A stretch of DNA of 64,000 nt from Viridothelium virens (Eukaryota > Ascomycota > Dothideomycetes > Trypetheliales > Trypetheliaceae), in the NCBI GenBank assembly GCA_010094025.1, contig ML991831.1, positions 119,716 through 183,715 of the forward strand, given 5' to 3'. A program made the translations under genes and the position numbers. Positions 44,060 to 54,810 of the stretch are shown here, piece by piece (position 1 is the stretch's first letter; each line of letters opens with the position of its first letter). Under the pieces are notes generated by a model. It worked only from the letters and a program-made list of their open reading frames with translations. It ran no database searches and had not been told where the DNA came from.

Positions 44060-44668
44060 TCACGCATCTGTCTGAGCAAGCTTCTCCACCGCATCGCCAG
44101 TGACCCGCAATCCCACCCATTGGCTCATTTGCTCTGCGCCCAAACCAGCATAGAATTGCAAACTTGGTTCATTCCACTTCAGGCAGTTCCATTGCAACCT
44201 TTTTCCGCCTATTCGCTTCACTTCCCTCGCCAATTCTTTTAGTACCAGGGTCGCGTAGCCTTTCCTTCTGTACTCTGGTCGGACGAATAGATCCTCTAAG
44301 TATACCCCCGGTGCCCCAGTCCAAGTACTGTAGTTGTAGAAGAAGAGCGCCATACCTGCAACGTCAACCCCGTTGACTCGCTCCGACTCAGTAGGACATA
44401 TGAGAAGTGTCTTGGCGAAACCGGTATGGGGTTCAGTGTTAGTCTGCGGGTTGGAATTAGAGGGAGAAGAGGCAAAGGTAAGGGTTCGCAAGAGATCGGC
44501 TTCGGTGGTTTGGACAGATTTGAGGTCTTTCTCGTACTCAGCGAGTTCTTTGATCATAGCAAGGATGACCGGCACGTCTGCGAAAGTAAAGGTCAATTAG
44601 ATGCAACCAACTTGGAATGGGGCCATACCTTCGCGAGTCGCAAGACGAACAGAGACTTGCTTAGCCAT
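44060..44668 (-). CDS. GNAT N-acetyltransferase (SSAT/PaiA-like)
   Basis: Exons 44668-44629 and 44577-44060 (51-nt intron, GTATGG donor, CAG acceptor) encode 185 residues. The start MAKQVSVRLATRED is the typical first strand of a GNAT domain, followed by VPVILAMIKELAEYEKDL. The acetyl-CoA site is clear: EDLFVRPEYRRKGYATLVLKEL (the R-x2-G-x-A/G loop is RRKGYA). The closing strand and helix show LQWNCLKWNEPSLQFYAGLGA, as in diamine/spermidine acetyltransferases. Substrate (polyamine, amino acid or drug) cannot be fixed. It converges with METTL16 with 132 bp between stops. Confidence 0.88.
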
Positions 44669-45012
44669 GGCTATCTTTTCTTAGTATTGAACGTTTTTTC
44701 AAGCGCGAAGCACAGCATGGAATTCTTCAAACCGGAATAATGTCGTGACCTTCTTAATATAGGTACCTAAGGGGTGGTGCAGTAGTAGGCGGTCCGTCAT
44801 TGGTACGACTCGTTAGCCAATGACGCGAGCGGGGCATTGCTCCCGCCATCAAAGATTGTATTCAAAAAATTGGTTCAGTACTGGGGACAACCCGATATCA
44901 CCTGAAAATTGAAAAGGAGCATCAAATTTGAGGAGATTGACGGGGAGAGGTCAATGACATTTCGCATGTCATCGATTCCACAAGCTGCTTGTTTTTGTTA
45001 TCTTGAGACAAA
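44669..45012. other. Short intergenic region
   Basis: A 344-bp gap; the left part is the presumed promoter of the GNAT gene. No other feature seen. Confidence 0.45.
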
Positions 45013-46098
45013 CTAGCCAGTCTTAACTTTCCCCAATTTATCGACACCACTGAACAGATCGGCATCGATGGTGGAAGAAGGCTGTTGAGTTTTCAGTATT
45101 GATCTATGTCCCCATCTCACGTTCCAACAGTTCTTCTGAGGATCCCACGTCAATAAAGGGCATGTAGAGAAGACATTCGTCCAAAGCCTTTGCATGTAGC
45201 GCGGAGTGAGCTCGTGGTTTCCGTCGGCTGGTGATGACCCTTTCGGTTTCCTAAACGCCAAATCGAGAATTTGATCCAGAGTGAGCTCTGATTGAGCATT
45301 ACCTGTTGGACTTCGAGTTTCGTTGCCAGGTCTTCTCGCTGGAGGGCCTTCCCACTCAATTTCTCCGGAGGCGAGTCCTTTCAATTGATACCATTCCTCA
45401 GGAGGTAAAGGTGGTAAGATCCTGTCCAGAACCGTACCGTACCACTTCCGGATCATATTTGCCATCCTCACACGCGGAAGCTTTCTTCCCAAGTTATTCG
45501 TATCTGGAAGGCTAGGCTGGAGCCATTTTTTAGTCAGTGGGATTCGCAGACTTTCGGTAGGGGGCGCTGAAGCCTGGCTCTTTAAGACTGCGTTAAGTCC
45601 TGGTGGGAACTGTGGCCTGAAATCGCTCGGTTTGTTCACACTTGCAGCTTGCTCAATCAGAGCACTAGCCAATGACTTGTTGATCGGCTGGGCCTGGGCA
45701 GGAGACTTCTGCTGGCTATTTTCTGTAAGGGAGGGAAGCTTGGGGGCTTGAACTTCGAGAAGAGGCTTCAGGAGTTCATGTCTGCGTTTGCCCATTCTTC
45801 CATAGGAGTAGAGGAGCACCTTTCGCAATTGATGCGTCTTGCCATGGTTCGCATTCTGCAAAATGCGAAAGCTCTTCCGAGCTTCGTTGAGAAGTTGCTG
45901 CTGACGTTCTGGTATTCCCTTATTCTTGCTCTCCCGAAACCGCGTCACAATGTGGGACCAGACGTAAGTTCGTGCCTGAGGATCTGGCAAGTAGGTGGAT
46001 TCTCTAAGTAGGGCTCGAAATAGATGCAAGGCTTGAATGCGGAACGCGGAAGGTGGAAGATGTGGGGCTTGCATAGGGCCAAAGGGCCCATTTAGCAT
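45013..46098 (-). CDS. LYR-motif protein, Cup1-like N-terminal domain
   Basis: A single exon encodes 361 residues from ATG 46098 (MLNGPFGPMQ). The N-terminal LYR-type fold reads FRIQALHLFRALLRESTYLP ... YVWSHIVTRFRESK ... LLNEARKSFRILQNAN, with the LFR variant of the Leu-Tyr-Arg tripeptide. LYR proteins usually act in mitochondria as adaptors that bind acyl carrier protein and aid iron-sulfur or respiratory-complex assembly. The rest is a Pro/Lys-rich fungus-specific region, with a conserved-looking MIRKWYGTVLDRILPPLPPE segment and a C-terminal RYMQRLWTNVFSTCP block. The frame is open upstream to 46425, but that part overlaps the divergent gene and looks non-coding. The divergent start of the MBF gene is only 199 bp away. 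Confidence 0.75.
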   Translation of the reverse strand: MLNGPFGPMQAPHLPPSAFRIQALHLFRALLRESTYLPDPQARTYVWSHIVTRFRESKNKGIPERQQQLLNEARKSFRILQNANHGKTHQLRKVLLYSYGRMGKRRHELLKPLLEVQAPKLPSLTENSQQKSPAQAQPINKSLASALIEQAASVNKPSDFRPQFPPGLNAVLKSQASAPPTESLRIPLTKKWLQPSLPDTNNLGRKLPRVRMANMIRKWYGTVLDRILPPLPPEEWYQLKGLASGEIEWEGPPARRPGNETRSPTGNAQSELTLDQILDLAFRKPKGSSPADGNHELTPRYMQRLWTNVFSTCPLLTWDPQKNCWNVRWGHRSILKTQQPSSTIDADLFSGVDKLGKVKTG

Positions 46099-46297
46099 CT
46101 CATCCGGATGGTAAGTAGATAGAGTACTCAGGTACCTAGATATCCAGGTAGAGATGAATCCGGGGTGGTCGTTCGGCTCGGAGCAGCCGAGGCACGGTTC
46201 CCGTCGCACCAACTCTCCACGTCGACCGACACGCTCCCACCTCGACGCGATATTGCGAGTCTGACGCGTTTGCATCATTTCAAGCGTTCTCGGTGCC
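46099..46297. promoter_or_regulatory. Bidirectional promoter with an MCB-like ACGCGT box
   Basis: This 199-bp gap serves two outward-facing genes. ACGCGT (MluI cell-cycle box, the MBF binding core) lies at 46264-46269, 29 bp before the ATG of the MBF subunit. The hexamer also occurs by chance elsewhere in the window, so the site is only suggestive. Confidence 0.4.
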
Positions 46298-49195
46298 ATG
46301 GACCCGCAAACCCATCTGATGCCCCACCAACAAAAGCCGGCATCTGTCTCTTTCTCGGGTTCTATTCCCAACGATAGCCATCGTGCGCGTGCTCTTGATG
46401 CGCGGCCTGCATCCTTCCATTCCACCCCCGCACCCTCAGCTGCTCCTCAGTCGCAAATCTACTACAACGCCATGGCCAACACCCACGCCTCCCACGGCAT
46501 GGCCAATGGTGCCGCTATGATGATGCCTTCGCCTGCACAGCGAAGCTTCGACGGCTATGCCTCCCAACAGAGTCTTGACTATAAACCTCAAATATACACA
46601 GTATGCAAGAATGATCCTTTATTGGGTCGCTATGCTAACCGACTAGGCTTCGTACTCTGGCGTCTCGGTATACGAAATGGAAGTCCAGAATGTCGCCGTC
46701 ATGCGCAGGCGTTCCGATTCCTGGCTCAATGCGACTCAGATCCTCAAGGTCGCCGGGGTCGACAAGGGGAAACGCACCAAGGTCCTCGAAAAAGAAATCC
46801 TGACGGGAGAACACGAAAAGGTCCAAGGTGGCTATGGCAAGTATCAAGGCACTTGGATCAGCTACCAACGCGGTCGTGAGTTTTGTCGCGCTTATGGTGT
46901 GGAGGAGCTTCTACGACCACTCCTCGACTATGATGTGAGTGCCGATGGAAGTGGAGCGCCTGGTCAGGGCATTGATACCCCTACAAAAGAGCAAGCCATG
47001 GCTGCGAATCGGAAACGCTTTTACAATACGAGTCTCGACGGACGAGGAGGAGGCCCACTTTCAAACGGCACTTTCTTCTCAAACATATCCCCAACAGCCT
47101 CTAATGCGTTGGCTGCAATGAACAAAGCAGCACGACTCAATTCGCCTGCTCCAAGATCAGCTAGTGCTCAAAGACGCCCAGCAGATGCTGCCCGACGACC
47201 TTCGCAGCAAATGACGAACAGTCAAGAAACCCATAATAGCGGGAGCCAGCAAAGTGTTCCGAGCTTGACACCGCAAAACAGCTTCGGTGCAAACGGGCAT
47301 CCCGACTCTGGATACGCAACGCAACCTAGCCAACGAGCTGGTGATTTAGAAATGCAAGAGCCTCCCCGAAAGAAAGTACGGCAGGAAAGCTCGGACTCAT
47401 TTCCCATTGCGAATGGCGCCCTTGATATATCGATGCGTGAGGGAACGCCGACTGAACCTAACGAGTCGTTTGTGTACTCTTCACTAGAACATCAAGGCCC
47501 TCCAGTTGAAGAAGAGACGCATACCGCGTTACCTCCACTTGCCGCCCCATCGACCAAATCAGAGGAGGAGAAACAGGCAGCTTTGCTTGACCTCTTTGCA
47601 GACCTAGGCCGAAACGATCTTTCGCAGCATCCCGCCATTACACAACTATCAGGTACCGATCTCGAGATACCCCTGGACCAGTCGGCTAACACAGCTTTGC
47701 ATTGGGCTGCAACCCTAGGGCGTGTACCACTGATGCGATTGTTGATTGCTAAAGGGGCTAACATTCGTCGTGGCAATGTTGTAGGGCAGACGCCGTTGAT
47801 GGCTGCCGTGCAAGTTAATAATTGTCTTGATCACAGTTGCTTCCCAGAGTTACTAGAGATTCTTGCTCCCCTGATCGAGATTCGTGATCATCAAGGACGT
47901 ACAATCCTCCATCACATTGCCGTCTCTTGTGGTATCAAGGGTCGTGCTCCTTCCAGCAAGTATTACCTCGAGGCTTTGCTTGAGTTCCTTGTCCGCAATG
48001 TGAATAACTCTGCAAGTCAGCAATTAGCTGACGGCACTGCTGCAACTCCATTCTTCAACAAGCCCATCAACTTAATGAAGTTTATGAGTGAAATGGTGAA
48101 TGCGCGGGATAAAGGAGGAAACACCGCACTCAACCTCGTTGCTCGTATAGGCAATCGTAATATCATTCAGCAACTTATCGAGGTTCAGGCAGATGCCACC
48201 ATTCCGAACTACAAAGGTTTACGCCCCATCGACTTTGGGGTGGGCAATGAGGCTGATCTTGCACATCTTGCTAATCTGCAACAATTGGCCTCACCCCGCA
48301 ATAACATGCCCACAAGCAAGATTGAAGAGTCACATCGTGACATCGCAAGCTGTAAGTTTCTATGAGTCCTCATACCAACATCAATTTCTCCCTGCTTTCC
48401 AATTCTCACACAATCCTAGCCATCACTTCGCTCCTCTCTCAAACCGAGTCCCAATTCAACGCCGAAATCCGCATCAAACAAGACCGCGTCGACCGCATCA
48501 ACACCACCCTCCGCGACCTCAGCGCCCAACACCGCAGCGCCCTCTCCACCTTCGAAGCCCTCCAACGCCGCGCCCGCACCCGCACCGACCGCGCCCACAA
48601 AATCGCCAATCTCCGCGCCGCCATCGCCGAACGACGGCAGCGTCAGCACCCCCAGCAGCACCACCCCAAACCACGCACCTCCACAACTCCCAACGCCAGG
48701 CACCACGTCCCCAACGGCCCCCCCCCCGCCATCGGCGACGCCGACCACCACCTCGAAGTCCACCTCGCGTCCCTGCCCAACACCTCCATCCCCGCAACCG
48801 CCTGGTCGCAGAACCCGTCGCTTGCCCCCTCCCCTGCCGCCGCCGCGTACCTCGCGTCGCTGCCGGCGTCGGCGGTGCTGCGCGCAAGGCTCGCGGCTTA
48901 CACGGCGAATAGTCAGGTGCTGAAGGCGCTGGCGGCGGATCTGCGGCGGCGCAATGGCGAGCTCGAAAGGAGGTACCGGCGGGTGGTGAGTCTGTGTACG
49001 GGGGTGGAGGAGGAGAAGGTGCAGGAGGCGTTGGGGAGCTTGTTGGCGGCTGTGGAGAGTGAGAGGGGGTTTGGGGGTGAGGGGGTGGTGGTGGGGACGC
49101 CGGCGGTAGGTGGAGGAGGAGCCGGGGGGGGGGGTGGGATGGAGGTTGGACGGGTGAGGGAGTTTTTGAGGAAAGTAGAGGGGGTGGCCGGGTGA
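46298..49195 (+). CDS. MBP1: MBF transcription factor with APSES and ankyrin repeats (Mbp1/Res type)
   Basis: Three exons (46298-46600, 46647-48351, 48420-49195) encode 927 residues. The APSES/KilA-N DNA-binding domain spans about residues 105-200: ASYSGVSVYEMEVQNVAVMR, then RRSDSWLNATQILKVAGVDK and the GGYGKYQGTWISYQRGREFC strand. A basic nuclear-type patch (PPRKKVRQE) lies near residue 340. Ankyrin repeats follow at about 450-640 (NTALHWAATLGRVPLMRLLI, GQTPLMAAVQVNNC, GRTILHHIAVSCGI, GNTALNLVARIGNR). The last exon encodes a coiled coil and Swi6-binding-type C-terminus. MBF drives G1/S genes by binding ACGCGT, and such a box is in its own promoter. The exon-3 joint restores DIASSITSLLSQTESQFNAE. 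Exon 3 is extremely C-rich then G-rich, switching at about 48870. Confidence 0.93.
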
Positions 49196-50867
49196 GGTTG
49201 GTTGGGATGGTAAGGAGCGGGGTCGATCAGGGAGGGAGTGACCGGTTGGAAGAGGCGGTGAGCGAGAGGTGCTTGTGTGGAGGTCTCTTGGTAGGAGTAT
49301 GGCTTTTTCTCTTGCACGTCTGCTTCGCCATTGCACAGTTGCATAAGAAGTCAGTCTGAAGAAAACCAGGATCAAATAAGAGCTAATGTTAAGATATTTA
49401 GCTTTTCTGGGGCACAAAATACAGCAATTACTGCTTTGGTATCTGCTCTGCATGCTAGCATATTGTGTTCGGAACGCTCGTGTAGAAGCGCGTAGTAGGG
49501 TGCAATAGGCGGCCGGGTGGGGTTAATCTTAGATACGATACCTAAGGTAGGATCTGTTTACCACTACATGACCCCGAGTCTATAATCAAGCGATACAATT
49601 CAATCCACCCATCAAATGAGCGGCTCTTCCAATCGACATCTAAAATCTATAGCGCCAACTTTGAATTTCTAACAACTTTCATGCTCTACCTTATACAGAT
49701 AACGAACGCTGACAACTTGTTTGCAAACATCGCGTTGGAAGATGTTGATATCTTTGACACGAAAGTCCTTTTCTCGGTTTAACGTTGGCGTTTGGTAATT
49801 TTCTCCGCATCTTTTGTGGATTGGGCCAGTGCGCTTTGCTGGCTTTTCGGATCTGAATCTTTGTTGACATTGGTTTGGTAGTATCCTTTCCCCTGCTGTT
49901 TCTCCTTTTCGACATTGCTTGACAATTCTTTTCCAATCTACCGAGCCACGAATCTTAGTAAAAACGCGTACCGCAATAGTAGTCACAGCGATAGTAGCGA
50001 TGCTAACGTGAGTGAAAGATATACCAGTCACTTACGGTTTTGTTTTCATAGCTCTTTGCCAGACCAGCTTCAACTCCATCCAAGCTACCATCGGGCTCTA
50101 CGGTCGCTGGCTGGGCATTCCCATAGGCGGCCCCAGCAACGGTTCCGTCTTTACTCACGGGCATGCTTTCAAGAATATGTAACGAGTTATCCTTCAAACA
50201 AACGGAGAAGGCTGTAAGATTGTGAAGTTCGCAGCGAGTTGCAAAGCTTAAGAGGAATGAGGTTGAAATATCATAGGTGGCAGAGACTTCTTATAACCCA
50301 GTTTGGTACAGACTTTCCGACGTAATCCTTACGTCGTTGGGAGTGCGGCATTAAGTGTATGGCTGTCTTGGGGATCACCGAAATCTATCATCCAGTCATC
50401 GGGATTCTAATAAATCTGTTCGGTACGCCAGAGCACCTGATAGGTCAGGTTTTGCTATGCCGGGCGTTGACTGGATCCGGCGAATTGCGCAATCTTGGGT
50501 AGAGGTAGAATCGAGAAATGCGTGACATTTCTATGTTTCCATTCTTGAAATATCCGATGGCTAATTCCGTGGACTAACAGTACTCAAAATCGGATCACAG
50601 CGGCTAAAGTTGTCTTTGAAAAATCTCAGATATCCCTGGATGATCGCATAGTCACAACGGACGGAGGCTGGGTGTTGGAGAACCGTTCCTTTTGCTCAGA
50701 AGCGCCCCACTCCAGAGGGGCTGCACCACACCAGCGGTTGTGAGCAGATGGCGTGCAGTACCACTATGACAACTTCAATGCCCCCCCAGGCCTAAGGGAA
50801 ATGCTCAATTACAGGTTCTGCACTGGCCGATGTGCTCTTTTGATAACTCTACCTGAAGACATACGAG
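49196..50867. other. Intergenic region
   Basis: The minus strand has two open frames (about 50164-50003 and 50031-49669) with coding-like composition, including AYGNAQPATVEPDG and a hydrophobic VSIATIAVTTIAVRVF. I could not join them in phase through the GTAAGT near 50035, so I do not call a gene. Nothing else recognised. Confidence 0.35.
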
Positions 50868-50990
50868 ATGGCGGGTGTTTCCCCATTTCTCTTGCTGCCT
50901 CGCGAAGTCCGAGATCAGATATATGATCTCTGCGCAGACTGGAACGATGCTGTCAATGCCTACAGACGAATGGATGAATGGCGTACTTAG
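50868..50990 (+). pseudogene. 5' fragment of a 2EXR/F-box-like gene
   Basis: Forty codons starting MAGVSPFLLLPREVRDQIYD match the N-terminal LPREVRxxIY box that opens many fungal 2EXR/F-box-like proteins, but the frame ends in TAG after DEWRT. A shifted frame just downstream (about 50983-51060) reads TKYAPSI...LTIIQPSP, which resembles the next conserved part of the family. The gene therefore looks truncated and frameshifted. A real short protein cannot be excluded. Confidence 0.5.
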
Positions 50991-51224
50991 ATGTACGACA
51001 AAGTATGCACCATCGATTGCGGTAGTGTGTCCCTTAACGATTATTCAACCAAGTCCATAGCATGAAGACCTGATAGGAGCATCCTCGGGGTCTGTAAGTC
51101 AGCCAGGGGGCAGTCAGAACGCGGTGGCTGGCGCAGGGCCCCATTATTGATTCTGAACCTCTAGACGTAGACGTTGGGAAGATCTTCGCACCGGTTATAC
51201 AACTATAGCAGCCACACATACCAC

Positions 51225-51860
51225 TCAGGAATCCATCTGCAATCTTTCCATTGCAACCTCTGGCAATTCGAAAATGTCCTCGTTTGGCAGTAATCCCATT
51301 TGTTTGAGATCTTCGTCGGTAATCCCTGGGCTCTCATCCAGAACCTTCTTTAGCTGTCTCGCCTTCTCTGTCACATCCTCAATCCCTTGTACCAATTCGC
51401 TTGTCCATTTCTTACTCATCTTGCCGGGAATGCCAATCTGCATACTCCGATAGTTCAGTCTCTCCAGTCGTGGTCCGCGCTCAGGATCCCATTGCACCAC
51501 AACGCTAGAGTTTTCATCTTTCACCGTAGGATCATGTTGAGTCTTTGAAGCATGTGACAGTTGAGCCTGTTGAGGTATTCCCACAAAATCTGCGTGCGTA
51601 ATGGTCAGTGCTAAAATCCGCTCTTGGCCTGCATCTTTGAACGAGTAGCCACTGCGGTACATCATCCAGCACCAAGAAGGCTTGATCCAAGTCATACGGC
51701 CATGTTTGAAGGATGGACATGCGGCGAGATTCTGAGAAGCTACAGCTGGCAGTGCTATGATGGAGGAGAATGCTTGGTAAACGGTGATTGTGTGAACGTC
51801 GTAGCTAGCGCGAATCTGGCGCTGTGTAGTTGTGGCAGTTGGGGAGGAGGAGCTCGACAT
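51225..51860 (-). CDS. DUF4291 domain protein
   Basis: A single exon encodes 211 residues. After a Ser/Thr-rich start the DUF4291 signature is nearly complete: RQIRASYDVHTITVYQAFS, then FKHGRMTWIKPSWCWMMYRS with GQERILALTITHADF, and VQWDPERGPRLERLNYRSMQ near the end. The family occurs in bacteria and fungi; its function is not known. The C-terminal 60 residues (TEKARQLKKVLDE...LPNEDIFELPE) are the usual helical end. ATG 51860 was preferred over upstream non-ATG codons. Confidence 0.88.
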   Translation of the reverse strand: MSSSSSPTATTTQRQIRASYDVHTITVYQAFSSIIALPAVASQNLAACPSFKHGRMTWIKPSWCWMMYRSGYSFKDAGQERILALTITHADFVGIPQQAQLSHASKTQHDPTVKDENSSVVVQWDPERGPRLERLNYRSMQIGIPGKMSKKWTSELVQGIEDVTEKARQLKKVLDESPGITDEDLKQMGLLPNEDIFELPEVAMERLQMDS

Positions 51861-53042
51861 TCTCACGGTCTCGACTACTTTTGAGACTTAGACAATATTG
51901 TGGAGAACTAGAGCTAATTCCCCGAAGAAGCAGTTAATTGACGTGGGCTGCGGGTCAGCGCCACTGAGGTCACAACTGAGCAATTACTCTACACCGACAC
52001 AACTACAGGTAGAGATTGCTGTATGTTCTACGCAAGTACTAGTATTGCCATGACCCGTGACGCTTGTGGAGAAGAGTACGTCTTGACACATGCAATTATC
52101 CGTTCTAGCAAGCCACAGTACGTGTCAGGGAGTTTGCTCGGTGCCCATTGGTCAGGAAGGGCGGGCGGGAGCGCTGACGGCAGTACGCGTCATTACAGAT
52201 GCGGCTTTAAAGGCAACTGAGACCGAAACAGGCAGTAGAGTCGTCGAACTGATTGTCGCGTGTCGTCGATGTAATGCTTTCGATACGATGGATTTGGCGC
52301 CAAAATCTCGGTGTGCAACTTCTGGCATGGATGCGGAGAGGACGAGGGCTGGTGAGGGTTGGAATTAAATTGCAGGCACGTGACGTTCCAGAGTGTCACC
52401 CAGCTGCATTGCCTCATCCTCATTAGCTCTGACCCCGGAATCGTGGGACAACGCACATTTGCAGGAAGTACGACAGTTTCAACGGTATTGCACCCTGTGT
52501 GAGAGGGTTAAATTGTCCGTTCGAACCAGTTTGCAAACAGGAATTGCAGCTCAGCGGCAGAGTTCCATCGTAGCATTCGGAGACTATTCGCGTACCTAGG
52601 GCCTTAGGTCTTCTAATAGTTTGGCCAGCATCCTTGTCGCAAAAGGGGTCCGCGGCCCAGTTTCAGCATCAACGCCTTTCCCTTGCCGACAAACTTCACT
52701 CACCTCACCTAACAAACAATTCCTTTTTCTCTTCGCGCCCGACCAGTTTCGCGTGCCCTGATATCATCCCAGCTGCATTCATCCTTGCGCCTTGCGGTGT
52801 AGGCGACCATCAAGGTGCGTTCTCGGCAATCCTACCGTGTGCTGCCAGGAGCTCGAAGCTGCTTCCTCTGAACCCGAATTTCAGGCGAACAGGAAACCAC
52901 GCTCCTACCAAGTAGACTCATACTGCCTTGCGCAATCGCCTGTGCTTGGCAACAGCTGACTATCTTCTCATTACAGCAGGTGCGCTCCTCGCGAATACCT
53001 TGACTACCTCCTGCTTCTAGCCTCTGCTTCCATCAGACGGCC
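51861..53042. other. Intergenic region upstream of the septin gene
   Basis: No convincing gene. The septin 5' leader probably lies within the right part. Frames at 52090-52368 and 52634-52915 look like chance. Confidence 0.45.
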
Positions 53043-54810
53043 ATGGGTGAGCGCCTCTGTCCTTTTCCATAAATCCGCAATTGTTGAGAGCTCAACCAAC
53101 CTTCCCATTCTTCAATTTTTTTCTCGACTTTTCAACACATTCAGATGCCATGGCTGTGGGAACGAGTATTCGCGGAGTCACTGAGTCTCCTACGTCGAGC
53201 CGTCCTACCAGCAAGACCGACAGTCGGATCTTGCCTCAACTCGAATCTTCGTTCACAACCACGACGCTAGTCACTGACATGGAATCATTTACAGCAACAA
53301 ACGGCGTATCCGCGCAGCCCCCTGCGAGAGCATCTCCCTCGCCAGCAGGCTTGCCCAACGGCAAGCCAGCAACACCAGTTTCGACGAGCAATGCAATGCC
53401 AAATGGCCCCAACGCTGCCCCGCAAACCATCTCTTCCAAAGACCCCAAAGCTGCGGCAGCGGCCGCTAGCGATATGAGGAATATTGTGCGGAGGAAGTTG
53501 ACTGGCTACGTGGGATTTGCAAACTTGCCAAACCAATGGCATCGAAAAAGTGTACGGAAAGGGTTCAACTTCAATGTCATGGTTGTTGGTATGCCATCGG
53601 AAAATCCAGTCGGCTTCTTGTCCTACAAGGTCTTATTACTAAATCTTTTCAGGTGAATCCGGCCTAGGCAAATCCACGCTCGTCAATACCCTCTTCAACA
53701 CCTCCCTATACCCACCGAAAGAGCGTAAAGGGCCTAGCCTCGATATCATTCCAAAGACCGTCTCCATACAATCGATCAGCGCCGACATTGAAGAGAATGG
53801 CGTCCGCCTTCGATTGACTGTTGTTGATACCCCAGGCTTTGGCGATTTCGTAAACAATGATGATTCTTGGCGTCCAATTGTGGAGAATATTGAGCAGCGT
53901 TTTGATGCCTACCTCGATGCAGAAAACAAGGTCAACAGAATGAACATCGTCGATAACCGTGTTCACGCTTGCGTGTACTTCATTCAGCCAACTGGCCACG
54001 CACTCAAGCCGTTAGACGTCGAGGTTATGCGCCGACTGCACACCAAAGTTAACCTCATCCCCGTCATCGCCAAAGCAGACACCTTGACGGATGAGGAGAT
54101 TGCAGCATTTAAACATAGGGTGTGTAGATTTCATACTAATGTAAGTGCAATGGAGTTACTAAATTCTTTGGCAGATTCTTGCAGATATTCAGCATCACAA
54201 TATCCAAATCTTCGAAGGTCCACGATACGAACTTGACGATGAGGAGACCATTGCCGAGAACAACGAGATCATGTCAAAAGTTCCGTTCGCAGTGGTTGGA
54301 GCCAGCACTGAGGTTACTACAGCAGAAGGCCGAAGGGTTCGCGGTCGTCGCTATCCATGGGGTATCATTGAGGTCGACAACGAGGAGCATTGCGATTTCG
54401 TGAAGCTCCGCCAAATGCTCATCCGTACGCACATGGAGGAGCTCAAGGAGCACACCAACAATGCGCTCTATGAGAACTACCGGAGCGACAAGCTCACCGC
54501 CATGGGGGTTGCCCAAGATCCAAGCGTCTTCAAGGAGGTCAACCCAGCTGTGAAGCAAGAAGAAGAGAGAAGCCTACACGAACAGAAACTGGCAAAGATG
54601 GAACAAGAGATGAAGATGGTCTTCCAACAGAAGGTCCAAGAGAAAGAATCCAAGCTCAAGCAATCAGAAGAAGAACTCTACGCACGTCATCGCGAGATGA
54701 AAGAGCAGTTGGAAAAGCAAAAGCAAGAGTTAGAAGAAAAGAAGGCACGAGTCGAAAGCGGAAGACCGCTCGAAAAAGAAGGCAAGAGGAAAGGGTTTTC
54801 ACTGCGCTAA
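53043..54810 (+). CDS. aspB: Septin, Cdc3/AspB type
   Basis: Four exons (53043-53046, 53145-53588, 53653-54119, 54175-54810) encode 516 residues. The first coding exon is 4 nt (ATGG), completed to Met-Asp-Ala-Met across a 98-nt intron; translation could instead begin at the second ATG (53150). A long Ser/Pro/Ala-rich N-terminus precedes the polybasic [20 protein letters not shown] region. GTPase motifs are G1 GESGLGKST, switch DTPGFGDF and G4 AKAD; the septin-unique element includes [13 protein letters not shown]. The C-terminus is a long coiled coil (about 425-510, rich in [17 protein letters not shown]). The long N-terminus and coiled coil fit the Cdc3/AspB subgroup. Septins form filaments at the plasma membrane at septa and tips. 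Intron 3 (55 nt) has a GTGTGT donor. Confidence 0.93.

Noticed and set aside
46099-46425. N-terminal extension of the LYR-protein frame
   Set aside because: It would overlap the MBP1-type gene on the other strand and adds no family-like sequence before MLNGPFGP.
48416-49453. 345-residue minus-strand ORF opposite the MBP1 last exon
   Set aside because: It is a shadow of a very GC-rich coding exon; the plus strand shows the correct splice joint and coiled coil, while the ORF product is low-complexity Pro/Gly/Arg.
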